A stretch of 64,000 nt of DNA from UBA1731 sp964440985 (GCA_964440985.1 CAYTWE010000001.1:1-64000); one strand, 5' to 3'. Positions 32,866-44,763 are shown, numbered from the stretch's first letter. Notes: generated by a model from the sequence alone, not told the origin. Program-made: numbers and translations.

Positions 32866-35307
32866 TCAGCCTTCGCGAACCTCCACCGCAAGCGACGTCT
32901 TCAGTGCGTCCGCAATCTTTGCAAATGCGGCGTTCACCTCGTCGTCGGTCAGCGTTCTGTCATCCGCGCGGAACGTGAGGGAGTAGGCGCGGCTCGACCT
33001 GCCTTTCCCCAATTCCTTGGACGCAAATATATCAAATAGCCTTATGCCGGTCAACTCCTTCGGCGCAACCTTGCGAATCGCCTTGACCACCGCCTCATGC
33101 GTCACGCCCGCATCCGCAACGAACGCAATGTCGCGTGTGACCGGCGGGAACTGCGGCACGGCGGAGACACGACCTGTCGCACCGATGCGCTTGAGCAGTG
33201 GCTTGAGATCCAACTCGGCAAGCGCCAGCTGGGTCGCGAGGCGGAACGGGTGGCGAAGTTTGTCGGAGACGACGCCGAGGACACCGGCGGGGCGTCCGTT
33301 GATGACCACTTCAAGCGCCACCTGAAACGCGGGATGCTCAACGCGGCGGAACTCCGTCTTGCCGACCTTCACCAGTTTCACAACGCGCTCAACCGCACCC
33401 TTCATCCAAAGGAGAGCCTCCTCCACCGAAACAGGCTTGACACGCGCCAACGCATCGCGTCCCACCGGACCGAAGAAGCCCATCGCAAGCCTTGAAGCCT
33501 CAAACGGCTTGCCGTCCTTCTGCCCAAACACCCTTCCGATCTCGAAGAGTTTCCCCTCCTCCAGTCTGTGGGCGGCGTTGCGTCCAAGGCTCTGGTACAG
33601 CTGCGGCATCAGGGAATCGCGCAACACTCCGTATTCGGCGCTCACCGGGTCCGGCAGAGGCAGCCTTTCGGGGTTCGTCCCGAACGGCGCAAGGTCGGAG
33701 GCGGAGAGGAACGAATAGTGCATCGCTTCGGAGAATCCAAGCCCGGTCAGGAATGAGCGCAACGTCTCCTGCGCCCGGAACGGAGCATCATCAAGCGACG
33801 ACACCGACGGAGCGGACGGCATCGTGTCCGGAATGTTGTCCAGACCGTAGAGACGCGCCACCTCCTCGACGAGATCCGCCTCAAGCGAAAGATCCCATCG
33901 CCAGCTCGGAATGGCGTATGTCGCATATCCGTCGCCTGAGTCCACGCGCTTCAACCCGATCGATTCGAGAATCTGAAGTATCCTGTCGTCGGGGATGTCT
34001 ATACCGATCAGACGACGGGCGCGTTCAAACACAATCTTGACTGGTTCGTTGAACGAGAACGACTCATCAACCCCGGCGACAGGGAACCGCTTCCGCCCGT
34101 CCGCATCAACAACGCCTTTGGCTATCACGGCACCGCCGTATTTCTGGAGAAGGTGCGCGGCACGGCGGCTCGCGAAGTCCGCAAGATCCTTGTCCACACC
34201 ACGGATGTAGCGGTAGCTGGCCTCGGTTGCAAGCCCAAGTTTCGTCGACGAATATTTTGTCGTCCCTGGATCGAACAGCGCAGACTCGATGAGCACACTG
34301 CTCGTTCCGGCGGCAATCTCAGAATCCTCACCGCCCATGACGCCGGCTACTGCGGACGGCTTCGACTCATCGCATATGAGAAGCATGTTCGGGTCGAGCT
34401 TGCGCTCCACACCGTCGAGCGTCTTCATCGTCTCGCCGTCGCGGGCGGCGCGAACCACAACCTTGCGCCCGGCCAGCTTCGTGTAGTCGAACGCATGGAG
34501 CGGCTGGCCCAATTCCAGCATCACATAGTTCGTGACGTCAACAAGAAGTCCGAGTGAGCGGACACCGCACGCCTCAAGGCGCTTCACCATGAACTCAGGC
34601 GACGGCCCATCCTTCACCGATGTCACAACCCTCGCGGTGTAGCGCGGACATTTCGCGAAATCCTCCACCTCAACCTTCACCTCGCCGTTGACGTCCGTAT
34701 CGGATTCGACGAAGTCAGCCTCAGGCATCTTCAGCGGGCGTCCGAGAATTGCGGCGTACTCACGCGCAAGGCCAACGACGGAGAGCGCGTCAGGACGGTT
34801 CCACGTCACCTCTATCTCGAACACGGTCTCCGGCTTTTCGCCATGCAGCACATCACGGAGGAACGCCCCCACAGGCGCATCCGGCGGCAACTCCATTATG
34901 CCTTCGTGCGTACCGCCCGGCAGGGCAAGTTCGCTTGAGGAGCACAGCATGCCGAACGACTCTACGCCGCGCAGCTTGCCCTTCTTGATCTTGAATCCGC
35001 CGTCAGGTATGACTGCACCGATCTTGGCGAATGCACTCTTCATTCCGGCGCGGCAGTTCGGTGCGCCGCACACGACTTGAACAGTCTCCTTCCCGTCGGT
35101 GACTGTCGTCTTGTGCAGATGTGTACCCTCAATCACCTCGCACGTCAAGACTTCCCCCACGACAATCTCGTCGCAGAGCGGCGCAGGGCCGGACGTTTCT
35201 ATCGATTCAACCTGAAGTCCTGCATGGGTCAGCCTGTCGGCAAGCTCTTCGGGCTTGATGTCATCGACCTTTACATATTCATTGAGCCAGCTTATCGGCA
35301 GCTTCAT
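32866..35307 (-). CDS. pheT: Phenylalanine-tRNA ligase beta subunit
   Basis: 813 residues, full length. With the alpha subunit it charges tRNA-Phe. Domains in order: B1 (MKLPISWLNEYVKVDD), EMAPII-like tRNA-binding domain with VVCGAPNCRAGMKSAFAKIG (about 75-95), B3/B4 editing region, B5, catalytic-like core, and the C-terminal anticodon-binding FDX-ACB domain starting FPPVTRDIAFV. The start overlaps the upstream zinc-finger gene by 29 bases, implying translational coupling. pheS, its usual upstream partner, is not next to it or anywhere in the window. Confidence 0.97.
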   Translation of the reverse strand: MKLPISWLNEYVKVDDIKPEELADRLTHAGLQVESIETSGPAPLCDEIVVGEVLTCEVIEGTHLHKTTVTDGKETVQVVCGAPNCRAGMKSAFAKIGAVIPDGGFKIKKGKLRGVESFGMLCSSSELALPGGTHEGIMELPPDAPVGAFLRDVLHGEKPETVFEIEVTWNRPDALSVVGLAREYAAILGRPLKMPEADFVESDTDVNGEVKVEVEDFAKCPRYTARVVTSVKDGPSPEFMVKRLEACGVRSLGLLVDVTNYVMLELGQPLHAFDYTKLAGRKVVVRAARDGETMKTLDGVERKLDPNMLLICDESKPSAVAGVMGGEDSEIAAGTSSVLIESALFDPGTTKYSSTKLGLATEASYRYIRGVDKDLADFASRRAAHLLQKYGGAVIAKGVVDADGRKRFPVAGVDESFSFNEPVKIVFERARRLIGIDIPDDRILQILESIGLKRVDSGDGYATYAIPSWRWDLSLEADLVEEVARLYGLDNIPDTMPSAPSVSSLDDAPFRAQETLRSFLTGLGFSEAMHYSFLSASDLAPFGTNPERLPLPDPVSAEYGVLRDSLMPQLYQSLGRNAAHRLEEGKLFEIGRVFGQKDGKPFEASRLAMGFFGPVGRDALARVKPVSVEEALLWMKGAVERVVKLVKVGKTEFRRVEHPAFQVALEVVINGRPAGVLGVVSDKLRHPFRLATQLALAELDLKPLLKRIGATGRVSAVPQFPPVTRDIAFVADAGVTHEAVVKAIRKVAPKELTGIRLFDIFASKELGKGRSSRAYSLTFRADDRTLTDDEVNAAFAKIADALKTSLAVEVREG

Positions 35308-36784
35308 CAGAAACCTCTTCCTTGTTTTCCTTCACCTCAGCGCCCTCGACGGCGCTCACCGCCTGCGCGGCATCCTCAACGACCTTCGCCTGTTCGCCCT
35401 TTTTCTGTGGCTGGTTGCGGAACTTCGGATTCTCCTCCGGCAGCGCAAGAAGACCGTTGAAGTACTGAATCACGTGCCCCTTTTCGACAAGCCAGCCAAG
35501 ATGTCCCTTCATCTCCTGCGGAAGCTCGCCAACGCTGCAGAGCGGATGCTCTTCAACATACCGAACCACCGCGACAAGCTCCGGTATCGCGTGCGACGTA
35601 TCGAGAGGCACCGGCTTGGCCGCGCACACAAACTCCTGTCCGCGAGGTTCATTTGCCCTGAAGAACGAAAGCTTGCGGTGGTGGAACGCACCCCTGAGAG
35701 CGAAGAAAAGCGACGCGGGGAAACGGCGTTCACGCGTAATCGCGTCACGTACGGCGAACAGGTACGGCAGATCTGCGCTCTTGAGAGCCTGCTCAAGCGA
35801 CATGTCCGAACTCTTCGCGACGCCCTTCAACTGCGGCATTATGTCGCGGCGAAACGCGGCTTCCGCCTGCTCACGCTCGAACGCCGGAACTGTCGGCGTC
35901 TCCACCGCATTCTCACCGGCGGCATCCTGCGGCGCGGCTGCGGTCTCCGCCACCTTGAGACGGTAGACGGTCTTCTTGGTTGCACTCTTCCGCCAGGCTT
36001 CGACGGAATCGGCGTCACGCACGGTCTCAAGTCTGGCGCGGTACGCACTTTCGTCCATGCCAAGCTTCTGCGCCATTGCGCTCACGGCGGCGTTGTAGCC
36101 GTGGAGGTTCGGCGGTCCGATCAGTTCACCGGTGATTCCGCACTTCATGACGCATCCGAACTGCCCGGACGGGGGATCGACCTCAATCTCCTCCGCAGTA
36201 TAGTAGTCGCCAAGATGCGCCGAAAGCAGATGGGCGTCAAGCGCCTCGGAGGTGGCGCATGAGAATCCGCAGGCCTTGCATACGTGGAAACGTGTTTCGG
36301 GATCCTTCGGCGTGACCTTTACATGGCAGGCCTCCGGATGGTCGAGGAAGAACAGCGCAATCTGCTTGAGCGGATACGCAACGTACCCCGTCTGCATCTT
36401 GCGGATGATGCCGCCAAGCTCCTTCTGTCCCGGAAGCACCCTGACCTCGGCATCCATGGGCTTGACAGGCTCGCGTCTTGCGAATCCGCGGCGTCCGCCA
36501 TCCTTGCCGTCGCGGCCAAATGGCTTGCGCGGACGGTCGCTGCGGTCGAACGGCTTTCTCTGCCTGTCGTCGCGGCGCGGCGGGCGGTCGCCGGATGGAT
36601 TTGCGTCATTGAACCTGCGCGGTGGACGCGATTCGCGCGATGGGCGATCATCGTCCCCGTCGCGGAATCCGCCACGTCCGGCCTTGGCGACAACCTTGTC
36701 ACCGGCAGTCCATGACGGCGCAAAGTCAAACGAACCGAGTGAACTCAGATCGACAGCCTGACCATCCATGTTCTCTTCCGCCAT
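35279..36784 (-). CDS. Zinc-finger protein with arginine-rich N-terminus, unknown function
   Basis: 501 residues; I do not recognise a characterised family. Residues about 36-105 are low-complexity and rich in Arg, Asp, Pro and Gly (RPPRRFND, RKPFGRDGKDGGRRG), a composition common in RNA-binding tails. A C2H2-type finger follows: C169, C172, H185, H190 (CKACGFSCATSEALDAH). A segment ECGITGELIGPPN-like stretch (KCGITGELIGPPNLHGYN) near residue 215-230 looks conserved and may hold more metal ligands. The C-terminal half is helical, perhaps winged-helix, and ends in an acidic Glu/Ala/Lys tail. It sits between a TPR membrane protein and pheT and overlaps pheT, so a translation or RNA role is plausible but unproven. 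Confidence 0.6.
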   Translation of the reverse strand: MAEENMDGQAVDLSSLGSFDFAPSWTAGDKVVAKAGRGGFRDGDDDRPSRESRPPRRFNDANPSGDRPPRRDDRQRKPFDRSDRPRKPFGRDGKDGGRRGFARREPVKPMDAEVRVLPGQKELGGIIRKMQTGYVAYPLKQIALFFLDHPEACHVKVTPKDPETRFHVCKACGFSCATSEALDAHLLSAHLGDYYTAEEIEVDPPSGQFGCVMKCGITGELIGPPNLHGYNAAVSAMAQKLGMDESAYRARLETVRDADSVEAWRKSATKKTVYRLKVAETAAAPQDAAGENAVETPTVPAFEREQAEAAFRRDIMPQLKGVAKSSDMSLEQALKSADLPYLFAVRDAITRERRFPASLFFALRGAFHHRKLSFFRANEPRGQEFVCAAKPVPLDTSHAIPELVAVVRYVEEHPLCSVGELPQEMKGHLGWLVEKGHVIQYFNGLLALPEENPKFRNQPQKKGEQAKVVEDAAQAVSAVEGAEVKENKEEVSDEAADKLAQ

Positions 36785-36808
36785 ACCAATGCCCTCCGGT
36801 GCGTCTGC

Positions 36809-37579
36809 TTACTTCTTGTCTGCGGCGGGCTTGGCCTCCGCAGGTTTTGAATCGGCCGGCTTCGCCTTTGTGTCAGCCGCCGGCTTCTCCTGCTCAATCT
36901 TCACGGCAGCCGAGTTGGCGGCATCGAAAAGCGATACTGTCTTGCGGTTCGGATCGAAGCGACGGATTGTCTCGATGAGGTTCTTTGCGCGGACATCGTC
37001 GGACGCCTCAAGCATCTTTATCGCGCCGTCCTTGTCTCCCTTGAGCGCCATGCAGCGGGCGACGCCAAGCTTCGCGGTGGCGTTCACGGGCAGGTTGGTG
37101 TCTGCGGCGAGAAGCGAGAACTCCTTCTCGGCCTCATCGAACTTTCCGCCCCCCTCCAGCGCGTATGCCCGGCCGAGCATGGCAAGGGACGCAAACGGAT
37201 CGTCCTTCGCAGCAGCCGCAACGTAGCCGGAATAAGTCTTCTCAGCCTCATCCCAGCGCTCCGCATCGAGATAACTCTTGCCAAGACGAAGCTTCAGCGC
37301 CGGACCCGTAGCCGAACCGCCGAACTTTGCCGCCGCCTCCTCAAGTTCATCGGTGGTGAACGCATTCATCAGCGCATTGTTGGCGGCGGCAGCCCTATCC
37401 GCCCGCCAGTTCTTGAACAGAAACCAGCCGGCGACGCATATAGCGGCTACGAGCAGCAACGTCACGGTCGAACGTCCCTCGCGCACCCACCAATCCCAGA
37501 CCGGCAGGAGTTCCGGGGATTTTTTGACCCAGTTCGGCAAATTCTCTGTGACTGGCTTGGTCTTCTTTTCTTTGCTCAT
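36809..37579 (-). CDS. Membrane-anchored TPR protein (YfgM-like)
   Basis: 256 residues from an ATG that overlaps the pcnB stop (ATGA). One membrane helix at about residues 38-56 (TVTLLLVAAICVAGWFLF) follows a short cytoplasmic lysine-rich segment; the rest faces the periplasm. It holds three or so TPR-like helices pairs (LRLGKSYLDAERWDEAEKTY, LGRAYALEGGGKFDEAEKEF). This topology and the early TPRs resemble YfgM/TPR_21 proteins, which work with the Sec-periplasmic chaperone network. The C-terminus is a Lys/Pro/Ala repeat tail. Function by analogy only. Confidence 0.65.
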   Translation of the reverse strand: MSKEKKTKPVTENLPNWVKKSPELLPVWDWWVREGRSTVTLLLVAAICVAGWFLFKNWRADRAAAANNALMNAFTTDELEEAAAKFGGSATGPALKLRLGKSYLDAERWDEAEKTYSGYVAAAAKDDPFASLAMLGRAYALEGGGKFDEAEKEFSLLAADTNLPVNATAKLGVARCMALKGDKDGAIKMLEASDDVRAKNLIETIRRFDPNRKTVSLFDAANSAAVKIEQEKPAADTKAKPADSKPAEAKPAADKK

Positions 37580-38793
37580 TTTTCCTTGCTCATTTCTTCG
37601 TTGTATAGGTTCTGCCATTGGTCGAGAACCTGTTCATTGTTGCCTTCGGCGCGTACGACGATCCGGTTGAAGTCGAGTGCGTCCGGAAATTCACGATTGC
37701 GCAGAAACCTCCTCCTGTTCCTGTCCGGCGGCTTCGACAGCCGCTTTACGGAATCAAGCATCAGCACTGCGGTGAAATACGTTGCCTTCGGTATCTTCAG
37801 CGACTTGAGCATCGTGCCGACTATCTCGCGGCCGCTGCCCGGCGCGTCGTGCGCCCAAGCGGCATAGAGGGCGGCCGCCCGCAGTCCGTTGGAGACTTCG
37901 TAGCCGTTCTTCGCCATCGCAATCTCGTAGCGGTCAAGCATCGCCAGGTATTTCCATGTGCGTGACTTGCGGCCACCGTCCTTGGCTATGAACTCAGAAA
38001 GCTCCGGAAGAAGGTCGCCAAGAAGCCCATACTCCCACATCATGCGGAACGCCGCCTCGGACTTTCCGTACGGAAAGAGCCGGAACACCTCTTCGCACAC
38101 ACGGGGGACGGCGGCAGAGAGTATCATGCTGTGCAGCTTCCCTATCGCCCGCTCGGTGCCTTTCTCGATCTTGAAGTCAAGCCTCGACGCAAACTTTATC
38201 GCACGCATCATGCGCACCGGATCCTCGCGAAAGCGGATCATCGGGTCGCCTATCGATCTGATGAGCCGCTTGTCAAGATCCTTCAGCCCTCCGACCCAGT
38301 CGATGACAGAGAAGTCCCTTATGTTGTAGAACAGCCCGTTCACCGTGAAGTCGCGACGGTACGCATCCGTCTCCGGAGTGCCGAACGTGTTGTCCTCGAA
38401 CGGCCCCTCCGCTGCGTGTTCCATTATCTCGCCGACGGTCTGCGAACTCTGCCGGAACGTCGCCGTCTCGATGACTTTCTTTCCGAACCGTACGTGTGCG
38501 AGACGGAAACGCCGCCCAATCAGGAAGCAGTTGCGGAACGCACGCTTGACCTCAGCCGGCTTGGCGCTTGTGCCGACGTCAAAATCCTTCGGGGTACGGC
38601 CGAGAAGAAGGTCGCGCACGCCGCCGCCGACAAGGTACGCGGTGTATCCGAGCCTGTCAAGACGGTAAAGCACCCTCAGAGCATCAGGGTCTATGTTTTT
38701 CCTGGAAATGCAATGATCAGGACGCTCCCTTATCACAGGCTCATCCCGCTTGGCTTTCCTTTTGCCTAAAAACCCGAACATTTGAAGGCGCAT
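37576..38793 (-). CDS. pcnB: Poly(A) polymerase / CCA-adding-type nucleotidyltransferase
   Basis: 405 residues from MRLQMFGF at 38793; 38781 is an alternative. A longer frame would run into metG. Class II nucleotidyltransferase motifs: YLVGGGVRDLLLGR and the catalytic pair in DFDVGTSAKP (about residues 82-91), then RRDFTVNGLFYNI and the RNA-binding FREDPVRMMRAIKFASRL. The short N-terminal HCISRKNIDPDALRVLYRL matches PcnB more than Cca. It polyadenylates RNA 3' ends, promoting decay. All tRNAs seen here encode CCA, which fits a PcnB rather than a required CCA-adding role. Confidence 0.88.
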   Translation of the reverse strand: MRLQMFGFLGKRKAKRDEPVIRERPDHCISRKNIDPDALRVLYRLDRLGYTAYLVGGGVRDLLLGRTPKDFDVGTSAKPAEVKRAFRNCFLIGRRFRLAHVRFGKKVIETATFRQSSQTVGEIMEHAAEGPFEDNTFGTPETDAYRRDFTVNGLFYNIRDFSVIDWVGGLKDLDKRLIRSIGDPMIRFREDPVRMMRAIKFASRLDFKIEKGTERAIGKLHSMILSAAVPRVCEEVFRLFPYGKSEAAFRMMWEYGLLGDLLPELSEFIAKDGGRKSRTWKYLAMLDRYEIAMAKNGYEVSNGLRAAALYAAWAHDAPGSGREIVGTMLKSLKIPKATYFTAVLMLDSVKRLSKPPDRNRRRFLRNREFPDALDFNRIVVRAEGNNEQVLDQWQNLYNEEMSKEK

Positions 38794-38827
38794 TATCTCA
38801 AATAACACATGAAAAAGCAAGCGCACG

Positions 38828-40915
38828 TCAAGTCGCGGGAACGCCCGCCGCAACATCGCCCGCAGGCGCAAGCACTCCGCCATCCTTACCGGGTTCGCCA
38901 GCGTACAGGATCATCCCCTCGGAGACGCCTACGCTCATCTTGCGCGGCGCAAGGTTGGCGACGAACAGCACGTCGCGACCGACCAGCTCTTCAGGCTTCG
39001 GATATGAACCGCGTATGCCGCTGAAGATGGTACGACGACCGAGCGAACCGGCATCCAGCTCGAACTTGAGAAGCTTCGAGCTTTTCGGCACCGTCTCGCA
39101 GGAAAGCACCTTGCCGACGCGAAGATCCACCTTCTCGAAATCCCCGAACGCAATCTCAGGCTTCAGAGGCGGCACAGGCGCAGCCGACACTGCCGCCTTC
39201 GCCTTGTTCTTCGATGCACGCGATTCATGGGAGACTTCACCGCTTGATGCGGGCTTCACCTTGGCCGCCTCCACCATCGCCTCGACCTGCTCCGGCATGA
39301 CGCGTGTGGCAAGATACTCGTACTTGCCGATGGATGCGTTCTCCAAGGTCTTCTGGGCGTCGTCCCAACACCACGCGGACTCGCCGAACAGCCTTGCGGC
39401 CTTTTCCGCGTAGTCCGGAAGTATCGGCTTGAGGTAGACCGCAAGAATCCGGAACACGTTGAGCGTGGCGGTGAGCGTGATGCGCGTCGTCTCCGCGTCA
39501 GTCTTGCATGTGAGCCACGGCTGGCGACGGTCGAAATACTCGTTCGCGGCATCGGCAACCTTGGCAATCTCCACCGGAACCTGCGAGAAGCGCCGCGCCT
39601 CGTAATGGGCGGCGATCGTCTCTGCCCTGGACTGCGCCAAGGCCACAAGAGCCTTCCCCTCCTCGTCAAGCGTACCGAGCCGTCCGCCAAGAGCCGGCAC
39701 CTTGTTGAGCATCTGCGCACCACGCGATGCGAGATTCGTTATCTTGCCGACGAGATCGGAGTTCACCCTGAAGGTGAAGTCCACAAGGTTGAGATCCTGG
39801 TCGTCTATCGTACCGGGCGCCTTGCAGGCGTAGTAGTATCGCAACGCCTCTGCGGGAAGGTGGTCGAGATACGTGCGGGCGTTGATGAACGTCCCCTTCG
39901 ACTTCGACATCTTCTCGCCGTTGACGGTGAGAAAGCCGTGCACAAAAACCTTGGTCGGTGTCTGGAAGCCGCCGACATGGAGCATTCCCGGCCAGAAGAG
40001 ACAGTGGAAGCGGATGATGTCCTTCCCGATGAAATGGTATATCTCAGGAGCATCGACCGCCGATGGCGCGTCGCCAGACGGCCACCATTCCTCAAGCCGT
40101 TCGCCGTGGCTCTTGCACCAGTTCGCGAGCGAAGCGATGTATCCGATGGGCGCATCGACCCACACGTAGAAGAACTTGCCGGGATGTCCCGGAATCTCAA
40201 ATCCGAAGTAGGGGGCATCGCGACTTATGCACCACCCGCGCAGAGGCTCGCTGAACCATTCAAGGAGCTTGTTGGACACATCGCTCGTCGTGTGTTCCGG
40301 AAGCCATTTGCGCAGATACTCCTTGAACGGCTCAAGCTCGAAGTAAAGGTGTTCTGAATCCTTCACGGTCGGGACGCTGCCGCAGACGGTGCAGTGCGGA
40401 TTCCCCAGCTCCTCGGCGGCGTATGTGCTGCCGCACTTGTCGCAGCTGTCGCCATACTGCCCTTCCGCTCCGCATTTCGGACATGTCCCCTTGACGAAGC
40501 GGTCCGGCAGGAACATCCCGCATTTCGGACACCACAGCTGCGGCGAAGTCCTGGTCGTTATCGCCCCGCTCTTCTCCATGGCGGCAAAAAAGCGTTCGGA
40601 GAGTTCCTTGTTCTCGGCGGTGTTCGTGGTGTAGTAGTTGTCGAACGCAACGCCGAAGTCCGTGAAGTCCTTGAGATGCTGCTCATGGCTCCGCGCAATC
40701 AGCGTCTCCGGCGTGATGCCCTCGTTCCGGGCACGGATCATCACCGGAGTGCCGTGCGTATCGTCTGCGCACACGTAGACGCAGCGGTTGCCGCGCATCT
40801 TCTGGAATCGCACCCAGAAATCGGTCTGAAGATACTCGACCAGATGACCGAGATGGATATCCCCGTTCGCATAGGGGAGTGCGCTGGTGACAACAATCTT
40901 CCGTTTTTCCGCCAT
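38828..40915 (-). CDS. metG: Methionyl-tRNA synthetase
   Basis: 695 residues. It charges tRNA-Met. Class I signatures are HLGH in GDIHLGHLVEY and KMSKSKG. The zinc-binding insertion has four CxxC pairs (CPKCGMF, CPKCGAE, CDKCGS, CTVCGS), the four-cysteine-pair E. coli-type MetRS. The C-terminal extension from about residue 585 is an EMAPII/Trbp111-like dimerisation and tRNA-binding domain (VDLRVGKVLSCETVPKSSKL). An Ala/Lys-rich linker joins the two. It follows the flavoprotein operon by 41 bases. Confidence 0.97.
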   Translation of the reverse strand: MAEKRKIVVTSALPYANGDIHLGHLVEYLQTDFWVRFQKMRGNRCVYVCADDTHGTPVMIRARNEGITPETLIARSHEQHLKDFTDFGVAFDNYYTTNTAENKELSERFFAAMEKSGAITTRTSPQLWCPKCGMFLPDRFVKGTCPKCGAEGQYGDSCDKCGSTYAAEELGNPHCTVCGSVPTVKDSEHLYFELEPFKEYLRKWLPEHTTSDVSNKLLEWFSEPLRGWCISRDAPYFGFEIPGHPGKFFYVWVDAPIGYIASLANWCKSHGERLEEWWPSGDAPSAVDAPEIYHFIGKDIIRFHCLFWPGMLHVGGFQTPTKVFVHGFLTVNGEKMSKSKGTFINARTYLDHLPAEALRYYYACKAPGTIDDQDLNLVDFTFRVNSDLVGKITNLASRGAQMLNKVPALGGRLGTLDEEGKALVALAQSRAETIAAHYEARRFSQVPVEIAKVADAANEYFDRRQPWLTCKTDAETTRITLTATLNVFRILAVYLKPILPDYAEKAARLFGESAWCWDDAQKTLENASIGKYEYLATRVMPEQVEAMVEAAKVKPASSGEVSHESRASKNKAKAAVSAAPVPPLKPEIAFGDFEKVDLRVGKVLSCETVPKSSKLLKFELDAGSLGRRTIFSGIRGSYPKPEELVGRDVLFVANLAPRKMSVGVSEGMILYAGEPGKDGGVLAPAGDVAAGVPAT

Positions 40916-40956
40916 TGCCGTGCCCTCTCTTCCTTGTGTCGTACTGTGCCGCCGAA

Positions 40957-42990
40957 CTACTTCGTCAGCAGACGAAGCGCCCCCGTCGGACAGGCGTCAA
41001 CGCACATATGGCAGTCTTTACATCCGGAAATCGCCTCCGGAGTGTTGAACTCCGGCTTGATCACCGTCTTGAAGCCGCGTCCCACAAGACCAAGCAGACC
41101 CTTCTTCGCCTTCTCTTCGCATACGCGGACGCAGAGGTTGCAGGTGATGCACTTGCGCTGGTTGCGTTCGATGCACACGAGGGTGTTCTCCACGAATCCT
41201 GGGTGGAACGCCCCGCGCAGACGCTTCGTGTCGGTGCGGAGCAGATTTGCGTAGCGGATGAGCCTGCAGTCCGCATAGTCATGGCATCCACATTCAAGAC
41301 ACCGCTTCGCCTCGGCCATGGCGACTTCCGGCGACAGCCCAAGGTTGACCTCCTTGAAGTCGTGTCTGCGCTCTTCCGCAGGACGCTGCGGCATCACCGC
41401 CCTCGCAATGCGCTCGCGGTCGGCAAAGTCCTTCTCGGTAAGGTCGCGTTCAGAGATGACAGGCTTGACCGGACGGTACTCGCCACCGGCAAGATATGCG
41501 TCAACGGCAAGCGCGGCCTCGTTCGCCTGCGCAATCGCGCCGATCGCTATGCCTGCGCCCTTGTTCACGGTATCTCCGCAGGCAAACACGCCTGGCAACG
41601 TCGTCGCGAAGTTGCCTTCATCTGCGGCGATCGTTCCCTTGGGGGTCTGCGGAAGCGCCTCAAAGCCGGCAGGGTCGTTGCGCTGCCCGATGGCGGCGAT
41701 GACGCTGTCGAGGGCAATCTCCTCGAACTTCCCCTCCACCGGCACAGGCTTGCGCCGTCCACGTTCATCCGGCTCACCAAGCTCCATCACCTGAAGGCGC
41801 ATTCCGGACACCTTGCCGTCGCACCCGAGGATCTCGTCAGGAGCGCAGAGGAACTTGAACTTCACTCCCTCCTCCTCGGCCTCGGTGATCTCCACATCCT
41901 CTGCCGGCATCTCTTTGCGGGTGCGGCGATAGACGACAAACACCTCTTTTGCGCCAACGCGCACCGCCGTGCGGCAAGCATCCATAGCCGTGTTTCCGCC
42001 GCCGACAATGGCGACGCGCTCGCCTATGTCGGGAGCCTGTCCGGTCACGACTGCGCGGAGGAAGTCGATTCCGCCCCACACGCCTTTCAGGTCTTCGCCC
42101 TTCACGCGCATTCCGGTGGACTTCCATGCGCCGTTCGCGACGATCACGGCGTCATAGCGCGCCCTGAACTCGTCAAACCCCGCATCACGTCCGATCTTGA
42201 AGTTGTTGACAAACTTTACGCCGAGCGACGCTATGGCATCGGTCTCGGCCTTGAGGATCGCCTTCGGCAGACGGTATTCCGGAATGCCGTAGCGGAGCAT
42301 TCCGCCCATCTCGGGCATCTGGTCGCAGACCGTGACATCGTGTCCGCGCTGCACAAGCTTAAACGCCGCAGTGAGGCCGGCAGGTCCGCCGCCGATGATT
42401 CCGACTTTCTTGCCGGTTGGAGCCGACACCTTGATGGGATGCTCACCGCCGTTCTCGCGCACCTGATCGGCCGCAAAGTATTTCAGCTGGGCGATGGAGA
42501 TCGGCGCCTCGACAAGACGGCGGCGGCAGGCCTTCTCGCACGGATGCGGACATACCCGGCCGATCGCCGCCGGCAGAGGAAACGTCTCCTTGATCGTCGC
42601 CACCGCATCGGCGAAACGCCCTTCGGCTATCTCCTTCACATACTTCTGGCAGTCTGTGTGGGCAGGGCAATTCAGCTTGCACGGTCCCTGGCAGTCGCCG
42701 TCATGGTCGCCCATGAGCAGTTCCAGCGCAAGGCTGCGGGCCTTGAGTGCGCGTTCGCCGTTCGTGCGCACGACCATGCCCTCGGAGACCTTCGTCGCGC
42801 AGGCGCGGAGCAGTTTCGGACACTTCTCGACCTCAACCACGCACACACCGCACGCGCCGTAGGGATTCATCTCCTTCATGAAGCAGAGATTCGGAATTTC
42901 GATTCCTGCCTTCTCCGCCGCCGCCAGGATCGTGGTTCCTTCCTCCACCGACACCTGGACGCCATCAATAGTCAAATTCACGGTTCCCAT
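40957..42990 (-). CDS. GltD-type FAD/Fe-S oxidoreductase with ferredoxin domains (StnA-like)
   Basis: 677 residues. The N-terminus is a [2Fe-2S] ferredoxin plus His-Cys cluster region (CFMKEMNPYGACGVCVVEVE), as in NuoG. Next comes a cysteine-rich link (CQGPCKLNCPAHTDC, CPHPCEKAC) and the GltD fold with two dinucleotide sites, GIIGGGPAGLTAA (FAD) and VAIVGGGNTAMDA (NADPH), ending GVFACGD. The C-terminus adds two [4Fe-4S] sites (CITCNLCVRVCEEK, CKDCHMCVDACPTGA). Together with NuoE- and NuoF-like partners just upstream this is the set found in the Sporomusa-type electron-bifurcating transhydrogenase StnABC, exchanging electrons among NADPH, NAD and ferredoxin. Activity is inferred from architecture. 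Confidence 0.8.
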   Translation of the reverse strand: MGTVNLTIDGVQVSVEEGTTILAAAEKAGIEIPNLCFMKEMNPYGACGVCVVEVEKCPKLLRACATKVSEGMVVRTNGERALKARSLALELLMGDHDGDCQGPCKLNCPAHTDCQKYVKEIAEGRFADAVATIKETFPLPAAIGRVCPHPCEKACRRRLVEAPISIAQLKYFAADQVRENGGEHPIKVSAPTGKKVGIIGGGPAGLTAAFKLVQRGHDVTVCDQMPEMGGMLRYGIPEYRLPKAILKAETDAIASLGVKFVNNFKIGRDAGFDEFRARYDAVIVANGAWKSTGMRVKGEDLKGVWGGIDFLRAVVTGQAPDIGERVAIVGGGNTAMDACRTAVRVGAKEVFVVYRRTRKEMPAEDVEITEAEEEGVKFKFLCAPDEILGCDGKVSGMRLQVMELGEPDERGRRKPVPVEGKFEEIALDSVIAAIGQRNDPAGFEALPQTPKGTIAADEGNFATTLPGVFACGDTVNKGAGIAIGAIAQANEAALAVDAYLAGGEYRPVKPVISERDLTEKDFADRERIARAVMPQRPAEERRHDFKEVNLGLSPEVAMAEAKRCLECGCHDYADCRLIRYANLLRTDTKRLRGAFHPGFVENTLVCIERNQRKCITCNLCVRVCEEKAKKGLLGLVGRGFKTVIKPEFNTPEAISGCKDCHMCVDACPTGALRLLTK

Positions 42991-43005
42991 GACCTTCCGT
43001 CCCCC

Positions 43006-44759
<1,754 letters not shown>

Positions 44760-44763
<4 letters not shown>

